Positions 41,823 through 51,339 of a stretch of DNA of 64,000 nt are shown piece after piece. Source of the DNA: an uncultured Bacteroidales bacterium (GTDB taxonomy: Bacteria > Bacteroidota > Bacteroidia > Bacteroidales > P3); NCBI GenBank assembly GCA_947167075.1, contig CAMVGR010000007.1, positions 40,051 through 104,050 on the forward strand, in the 5' to 3' direction. Made by a program: the position numbers and the translations under genes. Every line of letters starts with the position of its first letter. The stretch's first letter is position 1. Below the pieces are notes generated by a model. That model saw only the letters and a list, made by a program, of their open reading frames with translations, ran no database searches and was not told the origin of the DNA.

Positions 41823-44800
41823 TTACTCTGCCAAGTCGCGTCCGTGGCAGTTTTTATATTTCTTTCCACTGCCACAGGGACATGGATCGTTGCGTCCCAC
41901 TTTTTTCTCGACATGCACAGGCATTACTTTTTGGGGCTGTTGCCGCGAGTTGTCGATGGCTTGCCGTTGTTGGGCGGCGGCTCGGTCGAAGTCGTTCTGT
42001 CGTCCGGCTTTCAAGCCACGTTGTGGTGCCTGGGGTTGGCGTGCTTCGCGCACCTGGCTTTCGTCGGGTAGTGGCAATTGGGCACGGCTTAGGAAGGATG
42101 TGATCTCGCGATTGATGTTGAGGAGCATCTGTTCGAACAGTTTGAACGATTCGAACTTGTAGATCAGCAAGGGATCTTTTTGTTCGTAGGCAGCGTTTTG
42201 CACGCTCTGTCGCAGATCGTCCAGTTGGCGTAGGTGTTCTTTCCATTGGTCGTCGATGATGGCGAGGGTGATGCCTTTTTCGATGCATAGCTGCACTTCA
42301 CGTCCGTGATTTTCGTAGGCTTTTTTGACGGGGACGATGCAGTTGAGGGTCTTTTTGCCATCGGTGATGGGGAAGGCTACGTTGACGTAGCGTGTGTTTT
42401 CGGCTATGTTTTTGACGAAGGGCCACGCTGTTTCGCACAGGCGTTGCATACGTTCTTTGTAGGCGTTGAAGCATTGGTCGTAGAGCAACTGGATGGCCTC
42501 TTTGCGGTGGAGCGAAAGAAATTCGCGTTCGCTCATAGGCACTTCGTGGGCAAATACCTTGATGACTTCGAGTTTGAAGTCGTCCCAGTCGGAACCTTCG
42601 GTGTAGAGCAGTTCGCATGTGTCGAAGAACATGTTGCTGATGTCGATGCTGAGGCGGTCGCCATAGAGCGCATTGCGTCGCTTGTTGTAGATGACGGTGC
42701 GCTGGTTGTTCATCACGTCGTCGTATTCGAGTAGGCGTTTGCGCATGCCGAAGTTGTTCTCTTCCACCTTTTTTTGTGCACGCTCGATCTGCTTGGTAAT
42801 CATCGAGTGTTGGATTACCTCGCCTTCCTGCAGTCCCATGCGGTCCATCACTTGGGCGATGCGTTCGCTGCCAAAAAGTCGCATGAGGTCGTCTTCGAGG
42901 CTGACGAAGAAGAGGCTCGAGCCTGGGTCGCCCTGACGTCCGGCACGGCCACGCAGCTGGCGGTCGACGCGGCGGCTCTCGTGACGCTCGGTGCCGATGA
43001 TGGCAAGGCCTCCTTTTTCGCGCACATCTCCTTTGAGCTTGATATCCGTACCACGTCCGGCCATGTTGGTGGCGATGGTGACGCGGCCAGGCTCACCGGC
43101 TTGGGCCACGATGTCGGCTTCTTTCTGGTGGAGCTTGGCGTTTAGGACGTTGTGGGGAATCTTCTTCATCTTGAGCATCTTGCTCAGCAGTTCGGAGGTT
43201 TCGACGCTGGTGGTGCCGACCAACACGGGTCGCCCTTCGGCAACAAGGCGCTCGACCTCGTCGATAACGGCCTTGAACTTTTCGCGTTTGGTCTTGTAGA
43301 TCATGTCGTCCATGTCGACACGGGCGATGGGACGGTTGGTGGGTATTTCGACCACATCGAGCTTGTAGATGTTCCAGAACTCGCCTGCCTCGGTCGAGGC
43401 GGTACCGGTCATGCCAGCCAATTTCTTGTACATGCGGAAGTAGTTCTGCAGGGTGATGGTGGCATAGGTCTGCGTGGCAGCCTCCACTTTGGCGTTTTCT
43501 TTGGCTTCGACAGCCTGATGCAGTCCGTCGCTCCAGCGGCGGCCTTCCATGATACGACCTGTCTGTTCGTCGACAATCTTCACCTGGTTGTCTTCGGTGA
43601 GGATATAGTCTACATCGCGCACGAAGAGGGTGTAGGCTTTCAGTAGTTGGTCGACGGTGTGTACACGCTCGCTCTGCACCGCAAAGTCGGAGTATATTTT
43701 GTCTTTGGCTTCGGCTTTCTGTTCGGGAGTGAGGGTGGCGTTGTTCTCCACTTCGGCGATGGCACTGCCGATGTCGGGCAGCTGGTAGAAGTTGGGGTCT
43801 TCGCCAAGCGAGGTAAGATATTCCATACCTTTGTCGGTGAGTTCCACCTGACGATTCTTTTCGTCGATGACGAAGTAGAGCTCATCGTCGATAATGTGCA
43901 TGTATTTGTTCTGCTCTTGCATGTAGAAGTTCTCGGTGCGGAGCAGGATGCTCTTGATGCCACTCTCGGAGAGGTACTTGATGAGTGCGTTACTCTTGGG
44001 CAAGCCTCGGTAGGCACGTAGCAGCTGTTTGGCACATTCGTCCTCGGGTTTGGGGTCGGGCTTCTCCGCAATTCCTTTCTTGGCCTCGGCCAGAATCTGA
44101 GTGCATAGTGCACGCTGAGCGTTGTATAGTTTCTCGATGGTGGGCTTGAAACGGTAGAATTCCTGTTCGTCGTCGTCTTTGCCAGTGGGACCACTGATGA
44201 TGAGAGGCGTGCGGGCATCGTCGATGAGAACGGAGTCCACCTCGTCGACGATAGCGTAGTTGTGTCCACGTTGCACCAACTCTTCGGGGTTGCGGCTCAT
44301 GTTGTCGCGCAAGTAGTCGAAACCGAACTCGTTGTTGGTGCCATAGGTGATGTCGCAGTTGTATGCATGTTTGCGCTCGTCGCTGTGAGGTTCGTATTTG
44401 TCGATGCAGTCGACGGTGAGACCGTGGAATTCGAAGAGCATTCCCATCCATTCAGAGTCGCGCTTGGCGAGGTAGTCGTTGACGGTGACCACATGCACTC
44501 CCTTCCCGGGCAGTGCGTTGAGGTAGACGGGGAGGGTGGCGACAAGGGTCTTACCTTCGCCAGTGGCCATCTCGGCTATCTTGCCGCTATGTAGCACCAC
44601 GCCGCCGATGATTTGCACGTCGTAGTGCACCATATCCCATGTGATTTCGTTGCCACCAGCCATCCAATGGTTCTGGTATAGCGCCTTGTCGCCATCGATG
44701 GTGATGCTATGGTGGGTGGCAGCCAGGTCGCGGTCGTGATCGGTGGCGGTCACCTCTACCACCTCGTTCTGTGCAAAGCGTCGAGCGGTATCTTTCACCA

Positions 44801-45140
44801 CAGCAAATGCCTCGGGAAGAATCTCGTCGAGCACCTTCTGGGTCTTGTCATAGCTTTGTTTCTCCAGTTCGTCGATACGTTTATAGAGCGATTCTTTCTC
44901 CTCGACGGGCATGTCGTATTCGGCTTCTATGCGGTCGCGCAGTTGCTTCAACTCGGTCTCCTCTACGTCGATGGTAGAGGCTATTTTCTGTTTAAATTCC
45001 AGGGTTTTGGCTCGCAACTGGTCGTTGCTCAAGGCTTGGATGGAAGGGTAGACGGCAAGTGTAGCATCCAGAAAAGGCTTAACTACCTTAAGGTCGCGTT
45101 GGCTTTTATTACCAAACAGTTTTGTCAGAATATTGGCCAT
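41823..45140 (-). CDS. secA: Protein translocase ATPase SecA
   Basis: SecA drives preproteins through SecYEG. The 1105-residue protein is longer than E. coli SecA (901), as usual in Bacteroidota, because of an insertion near the N-terminal nucleotide-binding domain. It has the Walker [33 protein letters not shown], the preprotein cross-linking region and NBD2 with [12 protein letters not shown] and [20 protein letters not shown] (quoted in parts). The C-terminal zinc-binding SEC-C motif is [14 protein letters not shown]. The gene stands alone on the minus strand with a TATCTTTG promoter element at 45227-45234. Confidence 0.97.
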   Translation of the reverse strand: MANILTKLFGNKSQRDLKVVKPFLDATLAVYPSIQALSNDQLRAKTLEFKQKIASTIDVEETELKQLRDRIEAEYDMPVEEKESLYKRIDELEKQSYDKTQKVLDEILPEAFAVVKDTARRFAQNEVVEVTATDHDRDLAATHHSITIDGDKALYQNHWMAGGNEITWDMVHYDVQIIGGVVLHSGKIAEMATGEGKTLVATLPVYLNALPGKGVHVVTVNDYLAKRDSEWMGMLFEFHGLTVDCIDKYEPHSDERKHAYNCDITYGTNNEFGFDYLRDNMSRNPEELVQRGHNYAIVDEVDSVLIDDARTPLIISGPTGKDDDEQEFYRFKPTIEKLYNAQRALCTQILAEAKKGIAEKPDPKPEDECAKQLLRAYRGLPKSNALIKYLSESGIKSILLRTENFYMQEQNKYMHIIDDELYFVIDEKNRQVELTDKGMEYLTSLGEDPNFYQLPDIGSAIAEVENNATLTPEQKAEAKDKIYSDFAVQSERVHTVDQLLKAYTLFVRDVDYILTEDNQVKIVDEQTGRIMEGRRWSDGLHQAVEAKENAKVEAATQTYATITLQNYFRMYKKLAGMTGTASTEAGEFWNIYKLDVVEIPTNRPIARVDMDDMIYKTKREKFKAVIDEVERLVAEGRPVLVGTTSVETSELLSKMLKMKKIPHNVLNAKLHQKEADIVAQAGEPGRVTIATNMAGRGTDIKLKGDVREKGGLAIIGTERHESRRVDRQLRGRAGRQGDPGSSLFFVSLEDDLMRLFGSERIAQVMDRMGLQEGEVIQHSMITKQIERAQKKVEENNFGMRKRLLEYDDVMNNQRTVIYNKRRNALYGDRLSIDISNMFFDTCELLYTEGSDWDDFKLEVIKVFAHEVPMSEREFLSLHRKEAIQLLYDQCFNAYKERMQRLCETAWPFVKNIAENTRYVNVAFPITDGKKTLNCIVPVKKAYENHGREVQLCIEKGITLAIIDDQWKEHLRQLDDLRQSVQNAAYEQKDPLLIYKFESFKLFEQMLLNINREITSFLSRAQLPLPDESQVREARQPQAPQRGLKAGRQNDFDRAAAQQRQAIDNSRQQPQKVMPVHVEKKVGRNDPCPCGSGKKYKNCHGRDLAE

Positions 45141-45226
45141 ATTTTGGTCTTAATTTACAATGTGTTTTTATATATTACTCTTTATTTCAATTAAATGGGT
45201 CGATATTTTATGTAAAAAACGACCTA

Positions 45227-45234
45227 CAAAGATA
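45227..45234 (-). promoter_or_regulatory. Predicted -7 element for secA
   Basis: TATCTTTG on the minus strand matches TAnnTTTG, 86 bases before the secA ATG. No clear -33 TTTG was found at 19-20 bases. Confidence 0.55.
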
Positions 45235-45354
45235 CGATTTTTTCATTATTCGTAAGATGTTTTTTTATCGCTTCAAAAAATATGCCAGTAATATGTGGAT
45301 GAGGCAATTTTTTCTGTTGGGTAACGTTTAAATAGTGACTAATTTGATAAACGG

Positions 45355-46560
45355 ATGGAGACAATCAAGAAAATATACAAGGTAGGATTTGGACCCAGTA
45401 GCAGTCACACTATGGGACCTTATAGGGCCGCAGAGATGTTTGCCTCGCGGACAAAAGAAGCCACCAGATACCGTGTGACACTATATGGATCACTGGCGGC
45501 TACCGGTCGTGGACATCATACCGATACGGCAATCACACGTGGCCTTTCACCCAAGGAGGTGGAGATCAAGTGGCGTGCAGATATTACCAAACCGTTCCAT
45601 CCCAATGGGATGCTGTTTGAAGCGTTGAATCAAGATGGGGAAGTGATCGATGAGTGGTTGGTGTATAGCGTGGGAGGTGGATATTTGGCCACAGAGGAAG
45701 GGGAGGTGCCACTCGGTATCACTCCGGAAGGCGAAGTGTACCCACACAATACTATGAAGGAGATTATGGAGTATATAGAGAAGGAGGGGTTGAGTTTTTG
45801 GGAATATGTGGAACAGTGTGAGGACGGAACGCTGTGGTTCTACCTGGAGGAGATGTGGCAGCAGATGCAAAAAACGATAGAGGAGGGGCTGCAGGACGAC
45901 CGAGTGATAACAGGTGGGTTGCATCTTCGTTCCAAGGCTCACCAGTATTATGTGCGTGCCAGTGGTTTTAAGCCCTCGCTGCAAAGCAGAGCCTTGGTCA
46001 TCGCATACGCTCTTGCCACCAGCGAGCAGAATGCGTGTGGCGGACGTATCGTCACTGCCCCTACCTGTGGTTCCAGTGGCGTGCTACCTGCCGTGCTCTA
46101 CCATTTGAAGAAGAACCACGGCTTCAGCGATCGCGAGATACAGCGTGCTATGGCCACGGCTGGCCTTTTTGGAAACGTCATCAAGACCAACGCCACCATC
46201 AGCGGAGCCGAAGCTGGCTGCCAGGCCGAGGTGGGCAGCGCCTGTGTGATGGCGGCTGTGGCCAGCAACCAACTCTTCGGAGGTAGCCCGGCACAAATCG
46301 AATATGCGGCTGAAATGGCAATGGAGCACAACCTAGGTCTGACATGCGACCCGCTGTGTGGCCTAGTGCAGATACCTTGCATCGAGCGCAACGCTATGGC
46401 CGCCCTTCGCGCCCTCGACATCAACATCTACGCCATGATGAGCGACGGCCGCCACATCATCAGCTTCGATAAAGTTGTGAAGACCATGAAACTCACCGGC
46501 CACGACCTGCCGAGCCTCTACAAAGAGACCTCCCTCGGCGGTCTGGCTCTGGACGACTAA
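45355..46560 (+). CDS. sdaA: L-serine ammonia-lyase, iron-sulfur type (single chain)
   Basis: The enzyme deaminates L-serine to pyruvate and ammonia with a 4Fe-4S cluster. The 401-residue protein fuses the beta domain (KVGFGPSSSHTMGPYRAAE at the N-terminus) and the alpha domain. Cysteines of TAPTCGSSGVLPA and LTCDPLCGLVQIPCIERNA are the expected cluster ligands. Length is slightly shorter than E. coli SdaA (454). The stop codon overlaps the stop of the convergent CPBP gene, leaving no room for a terminator between them. Serine breakdown to pyruvate fits an amino-acid-fermenting lifestyle, alongside aspartase at 58443. Confidence 0.95.
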   Translation: METIKKIYKVGFGPSSSHTMGPYRAAEMFASRTKEATRYRVTLYGSLAATGRGHHTDTAITRGLSPKEVEIKWRADITKPFHPNGMLFEALNQDGEVIDEWLVYSVGGGYLATEEGEVPLGITPEGEVYPHNTMKEIMEYIEKEGLSFWEYVEQCEDGTLWFYLEEMWQQMQKTIEEGLQDDRVITGGLHLRSKAHQYYVRASGFKPSLQSRALVIAYALATSEQNACGGRIVTAPTCGSSGVLPAVLYHLKKNHGFSDREIQRAMATAGLFGNVIKTNATISGAEAGCQAEVGSACVMAAVASNQLFGGSPAQIEYAAEMAMEHNLGLTCDPLCGLVQIPCIERNAMAALRALDINIYAMMSDGRHIISFDKVVKTMKLTGHDLPSLYKETSLGGLALDD

Positions 46561-47765
46561 CGGAACTGGACGATGGTCATGGTGTCGCCCGGGGAGGGGA
46601 CGAGGCGGAGGCCGCGGGTGGGGAGCCACTGCATGAGGGCGGCGCTGTCGGGCGTGTTGGTGTAGGCCATGCGGCCGAACTCGTCGAAGGTGCTGACGTA
46701 GAGCGTGTCCCATCGCTGCTGGAGGATCAGCGGGATGCGCAGCCGGTCGCGGCAGGCGTTCTCCACCTCGGCCAGGTTGACACCGGGATGCTCCTCGAAG
46801 GGGCCGGTGAAGGCGTGCTGCATCAGCAGGGCGCTGTCCTCCACCACCAGCCGCAGGGCCGGCAGCCGGAGGGTGTCAATGTGTATGAGGTTGCTGTCGC
46901 GCATGGCCTCCAGCAGGGGGTTGTAGTCGCTCTTGGTGCCGGAGCGGTGGTCGACCACCGTCATGAGATAGTATTTCGACTTGTTGCCGCGGCCGATGTC
47001 GTAGTAGTGGAACAGCAGCGGGTTGTCGATGCTGTCGGTGTGCTGCTGGATTTGCGCCAAGTTGTGGGTAAAGGCCGTCAGCGGCTCGCAGTACACCAGG
47101 GTGTCGCCGCGTTGGCTGTACTCGAATTCGTCGCCGTAACGCAGCGTCAGCTCGTAGCGGTCGGTGCTGACGGTGGCGGACCAGGTGGCGGTCACGATGG
47201 CCAGGGCCGCGATGGCCACCGTGTTGTTGGCCACATGCAGCAGCACGGCCCAGAGGAAGCCGTGGTTGAAGACCAGGTAGCAGGCCAGCAGGCCGAAGCC
47301 GAAGTCGCTGAGCATGACCAGCACGGCGTCGAGGTCGACGTCGATGAAGTTGCCGCTGTGGGCGGCGGCGAAGAGGGCCGAGGTGAGGAGCATCAGGATG
47401 ATGTCGCGCACCTTGGGATTGCGGAGCACGAAGAGACACAGCGCCATGGCGGCCGCTACCGGCAGCGCGGCCCACCACAGGTTGGTGACACTCCACACGT
47501 ATGCGGTGGCCAACAGCAGGGACACGATGCCGCACCAGCGACGGCCGGTGGCCCAAAGGCGGAAGGCCGACTCCTCGAGCAGGGGCCCCACAAGGCAGCT
47601 GAGCAGAGCGTTCATCCAGCGGGACGTCAAGCGGTCGAACGAGGCGTCTATGTTCTGGTTGTCGCCGAAGAAGAGCCACGACGCGGCCAGCCCGCCCACG
47701 GCGAGCGCCAAGCCCACCCATAGGGCCCAGCGGTATTTGATTTCTGATGTTGATTTCTTCATCAT
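46557..47765 (-). CDS. CPBP family intramembrane glutamic endopeptidase (Rce1-like) with extracytoplasmic tail
   Basis: A 402-residue membrane protein. About seven hydrophobic segments fill residues 12-215. The CPBP motifs are present in order: EESAFRLW (EExxxR type), FAAAHSGNF (FxxxH) and HVANNTVA (HxxxN). A soluble C-terminal domain of about 180 residues (218-402) with no known family follows, unusual for this group. Double ATG at the start. It overlaps the convergent sdaA stop by 4 bases and sits 5 bases after era. The region looks richer in G and C than the adjoining genes. The substrate is unknown; other CPBP members process prenylated proteins or bacteriocin-related peptides. Confidence 0.85.
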   Translation of the reverse strand: MMKKSTSEIKYRWALWVGLALAVGGLAASWLFFGDNQNIDASFDRLTSRWMNALLSCLVGPLLEESAFRLWATGRRWCGIVSLLLATAYVWSVTNLWWAALPVAAAMALCLFVLRNPKVRDIILMLLTSALFAAAHSGNFIDVDLDAVLVMLSDFGFGLLACYLVFNHGFLWAVLLHVANNTVAIAALAIVTATWSATVSTDRYELTLRYGDEFEYSQRGDTLVYCEPLTAFTHNLAQIQQHTDSIDNPLLFHYYDIGRGNKSKYYLMTVVDHRSGTKSDYNPLLEAMRDSNLIHIDTLRLPALRLVVEDSALLMQHAFTGPFEEHPGVNLAEVENACRDRLRIPLILQQRWDTLYVSTFDEFGRMAYTNTPDSAALMQWLPTRGLRLVPSPGDTMTIVQFR

Positions 47766-47770
47766 AAACG

Positions 47771-48649
47771 CTAATCCTCGAGGGCGTAGCCGAACTGCTT
47801 CAGGGCGCGGTCGCTGTTGCGCCAGTCTTTGAGCACCTTGATGTGGAGGTCGAGGAAGCAGCGCTTGCCGGTGAACTCCTCGATGTCGTGGCGTGCTTCG
47901 GTGCCTAGCTTTTTGATGGCTTTGCCTTGATGACCGATAAGGATGGCTTTTTGGCTTTCACGTTCGACATAGATGATGCACTCGATGTTGTCGATGCCAT
48001 CGCGCTCTTCGTATCGGCCAACAGCCACTTCGCAGCTGTAAGGGATCTCTTTTTGGTAGAAGAGGAGTATCTTTTCGCGCACTATCTCACTGACGAAGAA
48101 GCGCATGGTCTGACAGGTTAGTTCCCCATCGGGGAAGTAGGCAGGATGTTCTGGAAGCAGAGCTAGTATGGTGTTGAATATGCGGGTCACGTTGAAGCCT
48201 TCGGTGGCGGAGCAAGGGATAACCACCGCACGAGGTATCTGTTCCTGCCAGTAGGTTATCTTCTGCTGCACTGTGGCTTGGTTGGAAAGGTCTATCTTGT
48301 TAATGATGAGTAGGACCGGTATTTTCGAGCTGATGATTTGATCCAGCAGTCGCTTGTTTTTCAGCGTCTCGCCCACTTCGGTGACAAGCAGAAACAAGTC
48401 GGCATCCTGCATGGCCGTGCCCACAAATCCCATCATCTGTTTGTGCAACTTGTTGGCGGGATTGACGATGCCGGGGGTGTCGGTGTAGATGATCTGGAAG
48501 TTGTCGCCATTGACGATGCCCATCACGCGCTTGCGAGTGGTCTGAGCCTTGCTGGTGATGATGCTGAGACGTTCGCCTACGAGGGCGTTCATGAGGGTGG
48601 ACTTGCCGACGTTGGGGTTGCCGATGATGTTTACAAAACCGCTTTTCAT
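47771..48649 (-). CDS. era: GTPase Era
   Basis: Era is an essential GTPase for 16S rRNA processing and 30S assembly. The 292-residue protein has G1 GNPNVGKST (10-18), the G2 region TTRKRVMGI, G3 DTPG, G4 NKIDL and a C-terminal KH RNA-binding domain with CIIYVERESQKAILIGHQGKAIKKLG (quoted in parts: GHQGKAIKKLG is the KH signature). Length is normal. It is transcribed leftward into the CPBP gene, 5 bases apart. Upstream lies a 190-bp inverted/tandem repeat element instead of a simple promoter region. Confidence 0.96.
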   Translation of the reverse strand: MKSGFVNIIGNPNVGKSTLMNALVGERLSIITSKAQTTRKRVMGIVNGDNFQIIYTDTPGIVNPANKLHKQMMGFVGTAMQDADLFLLVTEVGETLKNKRLLDQIISSKIPVLLIINKIDLSNQATVQQKITYWQEQIPRAVVIPCSATEGFNVTRIFNTILALLPEHPAYFPDGELTCQTMRFFVSEIVREKILLFYQKEIPYSCEVAVGRYEERDGIDNIECIIYVERESQKAILIGHQGKAIKKLGTEARHDIEEFTGKRCFLDLHIKVLKDWRNSDRALKQFGYALED

Positions 48650-48661
48650 TGTCTTTTTATT

Positions 48662-48853
48662 ATAACGGCGAATTACTCAAATTGCTCTAAGCTACGCAGG
48701 TTGTTTGTTAACGGCGAATTGCTCGAATTACTCTAAGCTACGCAGGTTGTTTGTTAATGGCGAATTACTCGAATGGTGCATCCACGGATTAGAGTAATTC
48801 GCTGGAATTTGTCCTGCGTAGCATTCGAGAAATTAGTTTAATTCGCCGTTATA
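48662..48853. repeat. 46-bp tandem repeats with inverted copy upstream of era
   Basis: Units beginning AA[C/T]GGCGAATT start at 48664, 48710 and 48756, an exact 46-bp period, each with CTCTAAGCTACGCAGG in the first two. The right part (about 48787-48853) is an inverted, diverged copy with CCTGCGTAGC and TAATTCGCCGTTAT. The outer ends ATAACGGCGAATTA and TAATTCGCCGTTAT pair perfectly. The whole block lies between era and the next gene upstream and can fold as one large stem. Confidence 0.88.
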
Positions 48854-48882
48854 ACTGAAAAACATTTCGCCGTTTTCAGAGG

Positions 48883-49662
48883 TTAGAAATACTCAATCGT
48901 TCGAATTGTTGTGTAGGTGGGGATCATACGGTCGCCGAGCATGTCGTATTCGGTGCAGCGTATCCAGTTGCCGTGGGCGTCGTAGTCGCGGCGGTAGATG
49001 GTGACAAACATTTCGGGCTCATCTTCCGTATAGTCGTACAGTGTGTAGCTGGAGGGGTAGCCCTGTTCGTCGTATTCCCAACGTTTCTCCTGCACTTTCT
49101 GTTTGGAACGGTCGTATACAACGGCTTTCTGCACCGATCCATCGGGGTTGAAGGTGTATACTTCGCGTTTGAAGATATCGTTGCGATGGTCGTTGAACGA
49201 GCGTTGGCTGATGCGCCCCTCTTTGTCGTGGATTATCAGCATGCGGCTCTCCACCTGCCGTTCGGCATCCTCCACATAGGTCTCTGTGAGTTGGAGGTCG
49301 CTGTTGTAGATGTAGTAGGTGCGTCCCACCACGTGTTCGAGGTTGTCCACAATGTGCTCGAGGGTGGTTAGTCCGAAACCGTCGTGTTTGTAGCGGGTAC
49401 GGAATATTACATCTTCGGCCACAGAGAGGTAGGTCTGCGAACGGCGCTGGCCGTTCGACTTGTACTCGGTGACGAGGTGTTCCAGTTGCTCGCCGCGTTC
49501 CAGTTGGTCGTTAAGGTTATAGTGGGCTTCGAACATCACCGCGTCTACACGCTTCACCGCTCCGTGCAATTCGTCGTCTTGCAGGTCGCGCCCCGTCTGG
49601 GCCAGTGTCACCCTGCATAGTCCGAAGACCAGCAGCGCCAATGCTATCTTGTTGAGATTCAT
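48883..49662 (-). CDS. Secreted hypothetical protein with YD/RHS-like strand repeats
   Basis: A 259-residue protein with a signal peptide (MNLNKIALALLVFGLCRVTLAQ). The mature part is built from repeated short strands with Tyr-Asp and Asn-Gly turns (TRYKHDGFGL, YIYNSDLQLTETY, VYTFNPDGSVQKAVVYD, RWEYDEQGYPSSYTLYD, YRRDYDAHGNWIRCTEYD). These resemble RHS/YD or MORN-like repeats. It is probably a periplasmic or surface protein of unknown role. The ATG at 49662 gives the clean signal, and an ATG eight codons upstream only adds a charged stretch. It lies upstream of era but is separated by the repeat block. Confidence 0.72.
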   Translation of the reverse strand: MNLNKIALALLVFGLCRVTLAQTGRDLQDDELHGAVKRVDAVMFEAHYNLNDQLERGEQLEHLVTEYKSNGQRRSQTYLSVAEDVIFRTRYKHDGFGLTTLEHIVDNLEHVVGRTYYIYNSDLQLTETYVEDAERQVESRMLIIHDKEGRISQRSFNDHRNDIFKREVYTFNPDGSVQKAVVYDRSKQKVQEKRWEYDEQGYPSSYTLYDYTEDEPEMFVTIYRRDYDAHGNWIRCTEYDMLGDRMIPTYTTIRTIEYF

Positions 49663-50369
49663 TTCCCTTTTCTGATTTTTTTGCATATAAACGTGCCTAT
49701 ATCTATTTTATTGTGCTATCGATGAAATATTTTGTCATTATCGGTCGAGGTCATGAATGGCACGGTATGCTTTTTCTTCTAATACATCCATTCGAAAAGA
49801 TGCTGATAGCTGTAGTGGCTACACGCAGAAAATGTATCCCTTTCGCCAAACTTGACGTACAAACACCAAAGTCGAATCCAAAGAACGCCATTAATTTGTC
49901 CTAAATCGCTCTAATACAGTCTGGTAATATGAGCAAAATACTCTTGATGTCCGACAGAACAGAAGAATTGTTTTTTTTGATTCAAGATGCAAAAATACCC
50001 CCCAAAAAGCCAAAATGCAACTCGCTGAAAAACAGTCCTAAAGACAGACCATCTCTTACTCAACTCTTACTCATCTCCTACCCATCCCTTTGTCATCATT
50101 TAGTCGAGTAAGAGGAAAGTAGTCGATGGCAAATTCAAAAGTATGAAAAAGAAGGTAGTTGCATCATTGTTGAGGAAAAAACACAAGGGTAATTGACTAA
50201 AAAAAGGCTAAATAGAGATGGCAGTTTGCCTTTTCTGAAGCAGTACGTCCCTTTTCTCCGCCGAAGACCACCAAGGGGGTGCACAGGCCTTCAGTTCGAA
50301 CCTCTCTTTCGACCAACATTGTCTGATGCACTATGCTTTTCGATTTTGCTGCTGTGCCCTATAGAGTGC
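49663..50369. other. Long intergenic stretch without a supportable gene
   Basis: About 700 bases, AT-rich in the middle (49860-50220). Only short open frames occur here, with no signal peptide, known motif or promoter-start pairing. I see nothing in it beyond the hairpin that follows at 50370-50418. Confidence 0.6.
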
Positions 50370-50418
50370 AACAGGATGGGGACACTCGCTGATGTGCCGC
50401 GAGTGTCCCCATCCTGTT
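50370..50418. terminator. Strong 20-bp perfect hairpin
   Basis: ACAGGATGGGGACACTCGC pairs perfectly with its complement at 50399-50417 (20 bp counting one flanking A-T pair). The loop is 9 bases (TGATGTGCC), followed by TTT on the plus strand. It may terminate leftward luxR transcripts or be a relic. It shares the GGGACAC/GTGTCCC motif with other hairpins here. Confidence 0.65.
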
Positions 50419-50471
50419 TTAAAGTGTGTGTAATATGTCAGCGTTGGCGATGCCGACAGGCAGTTCCCCTG

Positions 50472-50492
50472 TCACCCTCCGAAGTCGTCGTA
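50472..50492. repeat. 21-bp direct repeat, left copy (duplicate of nqrF 3' end)
   Basis: TCACCCTCCGAAGTCGTCGT plus A is identical to 52386-52406, which is the stop and last codons of nqrF. On the minus strand the left copy still reads IAYDDFGG-stop. Together the copies bracket 50493-52385. Confidence 0.9.
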
Positions 50493-50497
50493 TGCAA

Positions 50498-51208
50498 TTA
50501 GATAATTCCGAAGCATTCGGCTATATGAATGGCTCCTAAAATATTTTTTTGATTTAACTTCTTCATCACTTTTCTCCGATAGTCTTTTATACAATCTACA
50601 GATTTATCAAGATTGAATGCGATCTCCTTTACGGTTAATCCATAGCTCGAAAGCATTAGCATCTCTTTTTCATTATCTGATAAAATGGGTATTGGGTTTT
50701 TTTTCCATGTATTGTTTTCAGAATTATAAATGAAACATGTATTATGGGGTGGAATATATAATACTGCAGTGTTTTTTTTCGTATCGTTTGACCGTTCTCC
50801 CATCCCAATGAAGAGCTTTTTATTGAGATTTATCGGGGTTAATCGATGGTGGGCCATGATAAGATTAGATGGCCCTTTAGCATACAGGTCAATGTATAAG
50901 ACCAATTTTTTGAATTGAATTAGGGGAATATTTTCGCTAAGCGAAGAAATAGACAGGAGTGCCTGCTGTAGAAAGATTCTATCTGCGATTGGAGTGTCAT
51001 CCAGAAATGTTGTTTTCCAATTATTAGCTAGATATGGAATGCTGTGACCACCATGAAGCATATAATCGTATGATGAGTAGACAAACTTGTTGTTTTGGGC
51101 ATCATAGATATAAATTAATTTTCCAGTTATTCTGGCAATTGCTTGTCCTAATTCAATCAGATTGCCTTTTGAGTGGGGATCAGAATATAAGTCTTCAACT
51201 ATTTTCAT
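50498..51208 (-). CDS. LuxR-type (GerE HTH) transcriptional regulator
   Basis: A 236-residue regulator. The last 60 residues are a GerE/LuxR-type helix-turn-helix: LSDNEKEMLMLSSYGLTVKE, IAFNLDKSVDCIKDYRRKVM, KKLNQKN. The N-terminal 170 residues (about 20-170) form a possible sensor domain of no recognised family. The start at 51208 is chosen because a TATTTTTG -7 element lies at 51221-51228. Longer in-frame starts would read through the promoter and a poly-T run. The gene is notably AT-rich compared with its neighbours and lies inside the segment bounded by the nqrF-tail repeats, suggesting acquisition by transfer. It diverges from a broken small lipoprotein gene and the target is unknown. 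Confidence 0.82.
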   Translation of the reverse strand: MKIVEDLYSDPHSKGNLIELGQAIARITGKLIYIYDAQNNKFVYSSYDYMLHGGHSIPYLANNWKTTFLDDTPIADRIFLQQALLSISSLSENIPLIQFKKLVLYIDLYAKGPSNLIMAHHRLTPINLNKKLFIGMGERSNDTKKNTAVLYIPPHNTCFIYNSENNTWKKNPIPILSDNEKEMLMLSSYGLTVKEIAFNLDKSVDCIKDYRRKVMKKLNQKNILGAIHIAECFGII

Positions 51209-51220
51209 TTTATTTTTTTG

Positions 51221-51298
51221 CAAAAATAATAAAATACACACATTTGTGTGTTTTTTTTTTTTTTTTTTTAGAGTAAAAAAATAAAACTTGTATTTTTG
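51221..51298. promoter_or_regulatory. Divergent promoters around a T19 tract
   Basis: TATTTTTG occurs on the minus strand (51221-51228, for the LuxR-type gene) and on the plus strand (51291-51298, for the lipoprotein remnant). Between them are 19 consecutive T residues (51251-51269), close to where the plus-strand -33 element should lie. Length change of this tract could alter promoter spacing. Confidence 0.6.
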
Positions 51299-51339
51299 CA
51301 TTTGTAATTCAATTTATTATTTATTAAAAATTTAAGAAA

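Noticed and set aside
46788..47723. Long open frames of 311 codons (plus) and 281 codons (46876-47721, minus, other frame) over the CPBP gene
   Set aside because: Both are shadows produced by high local GC. The CPBP frame has membrane helices and the EExxxR, FxxxH and HxxxN motifs, while the others are Gly/Gln/Arg-rich without domains.
49713..50111. Two 60-odd-codon frames (49713-49904 and 49929-50111)
   Set aside because: No promoter, no signal peptide, no motif and AT-driven composition. Treated as non-coding.
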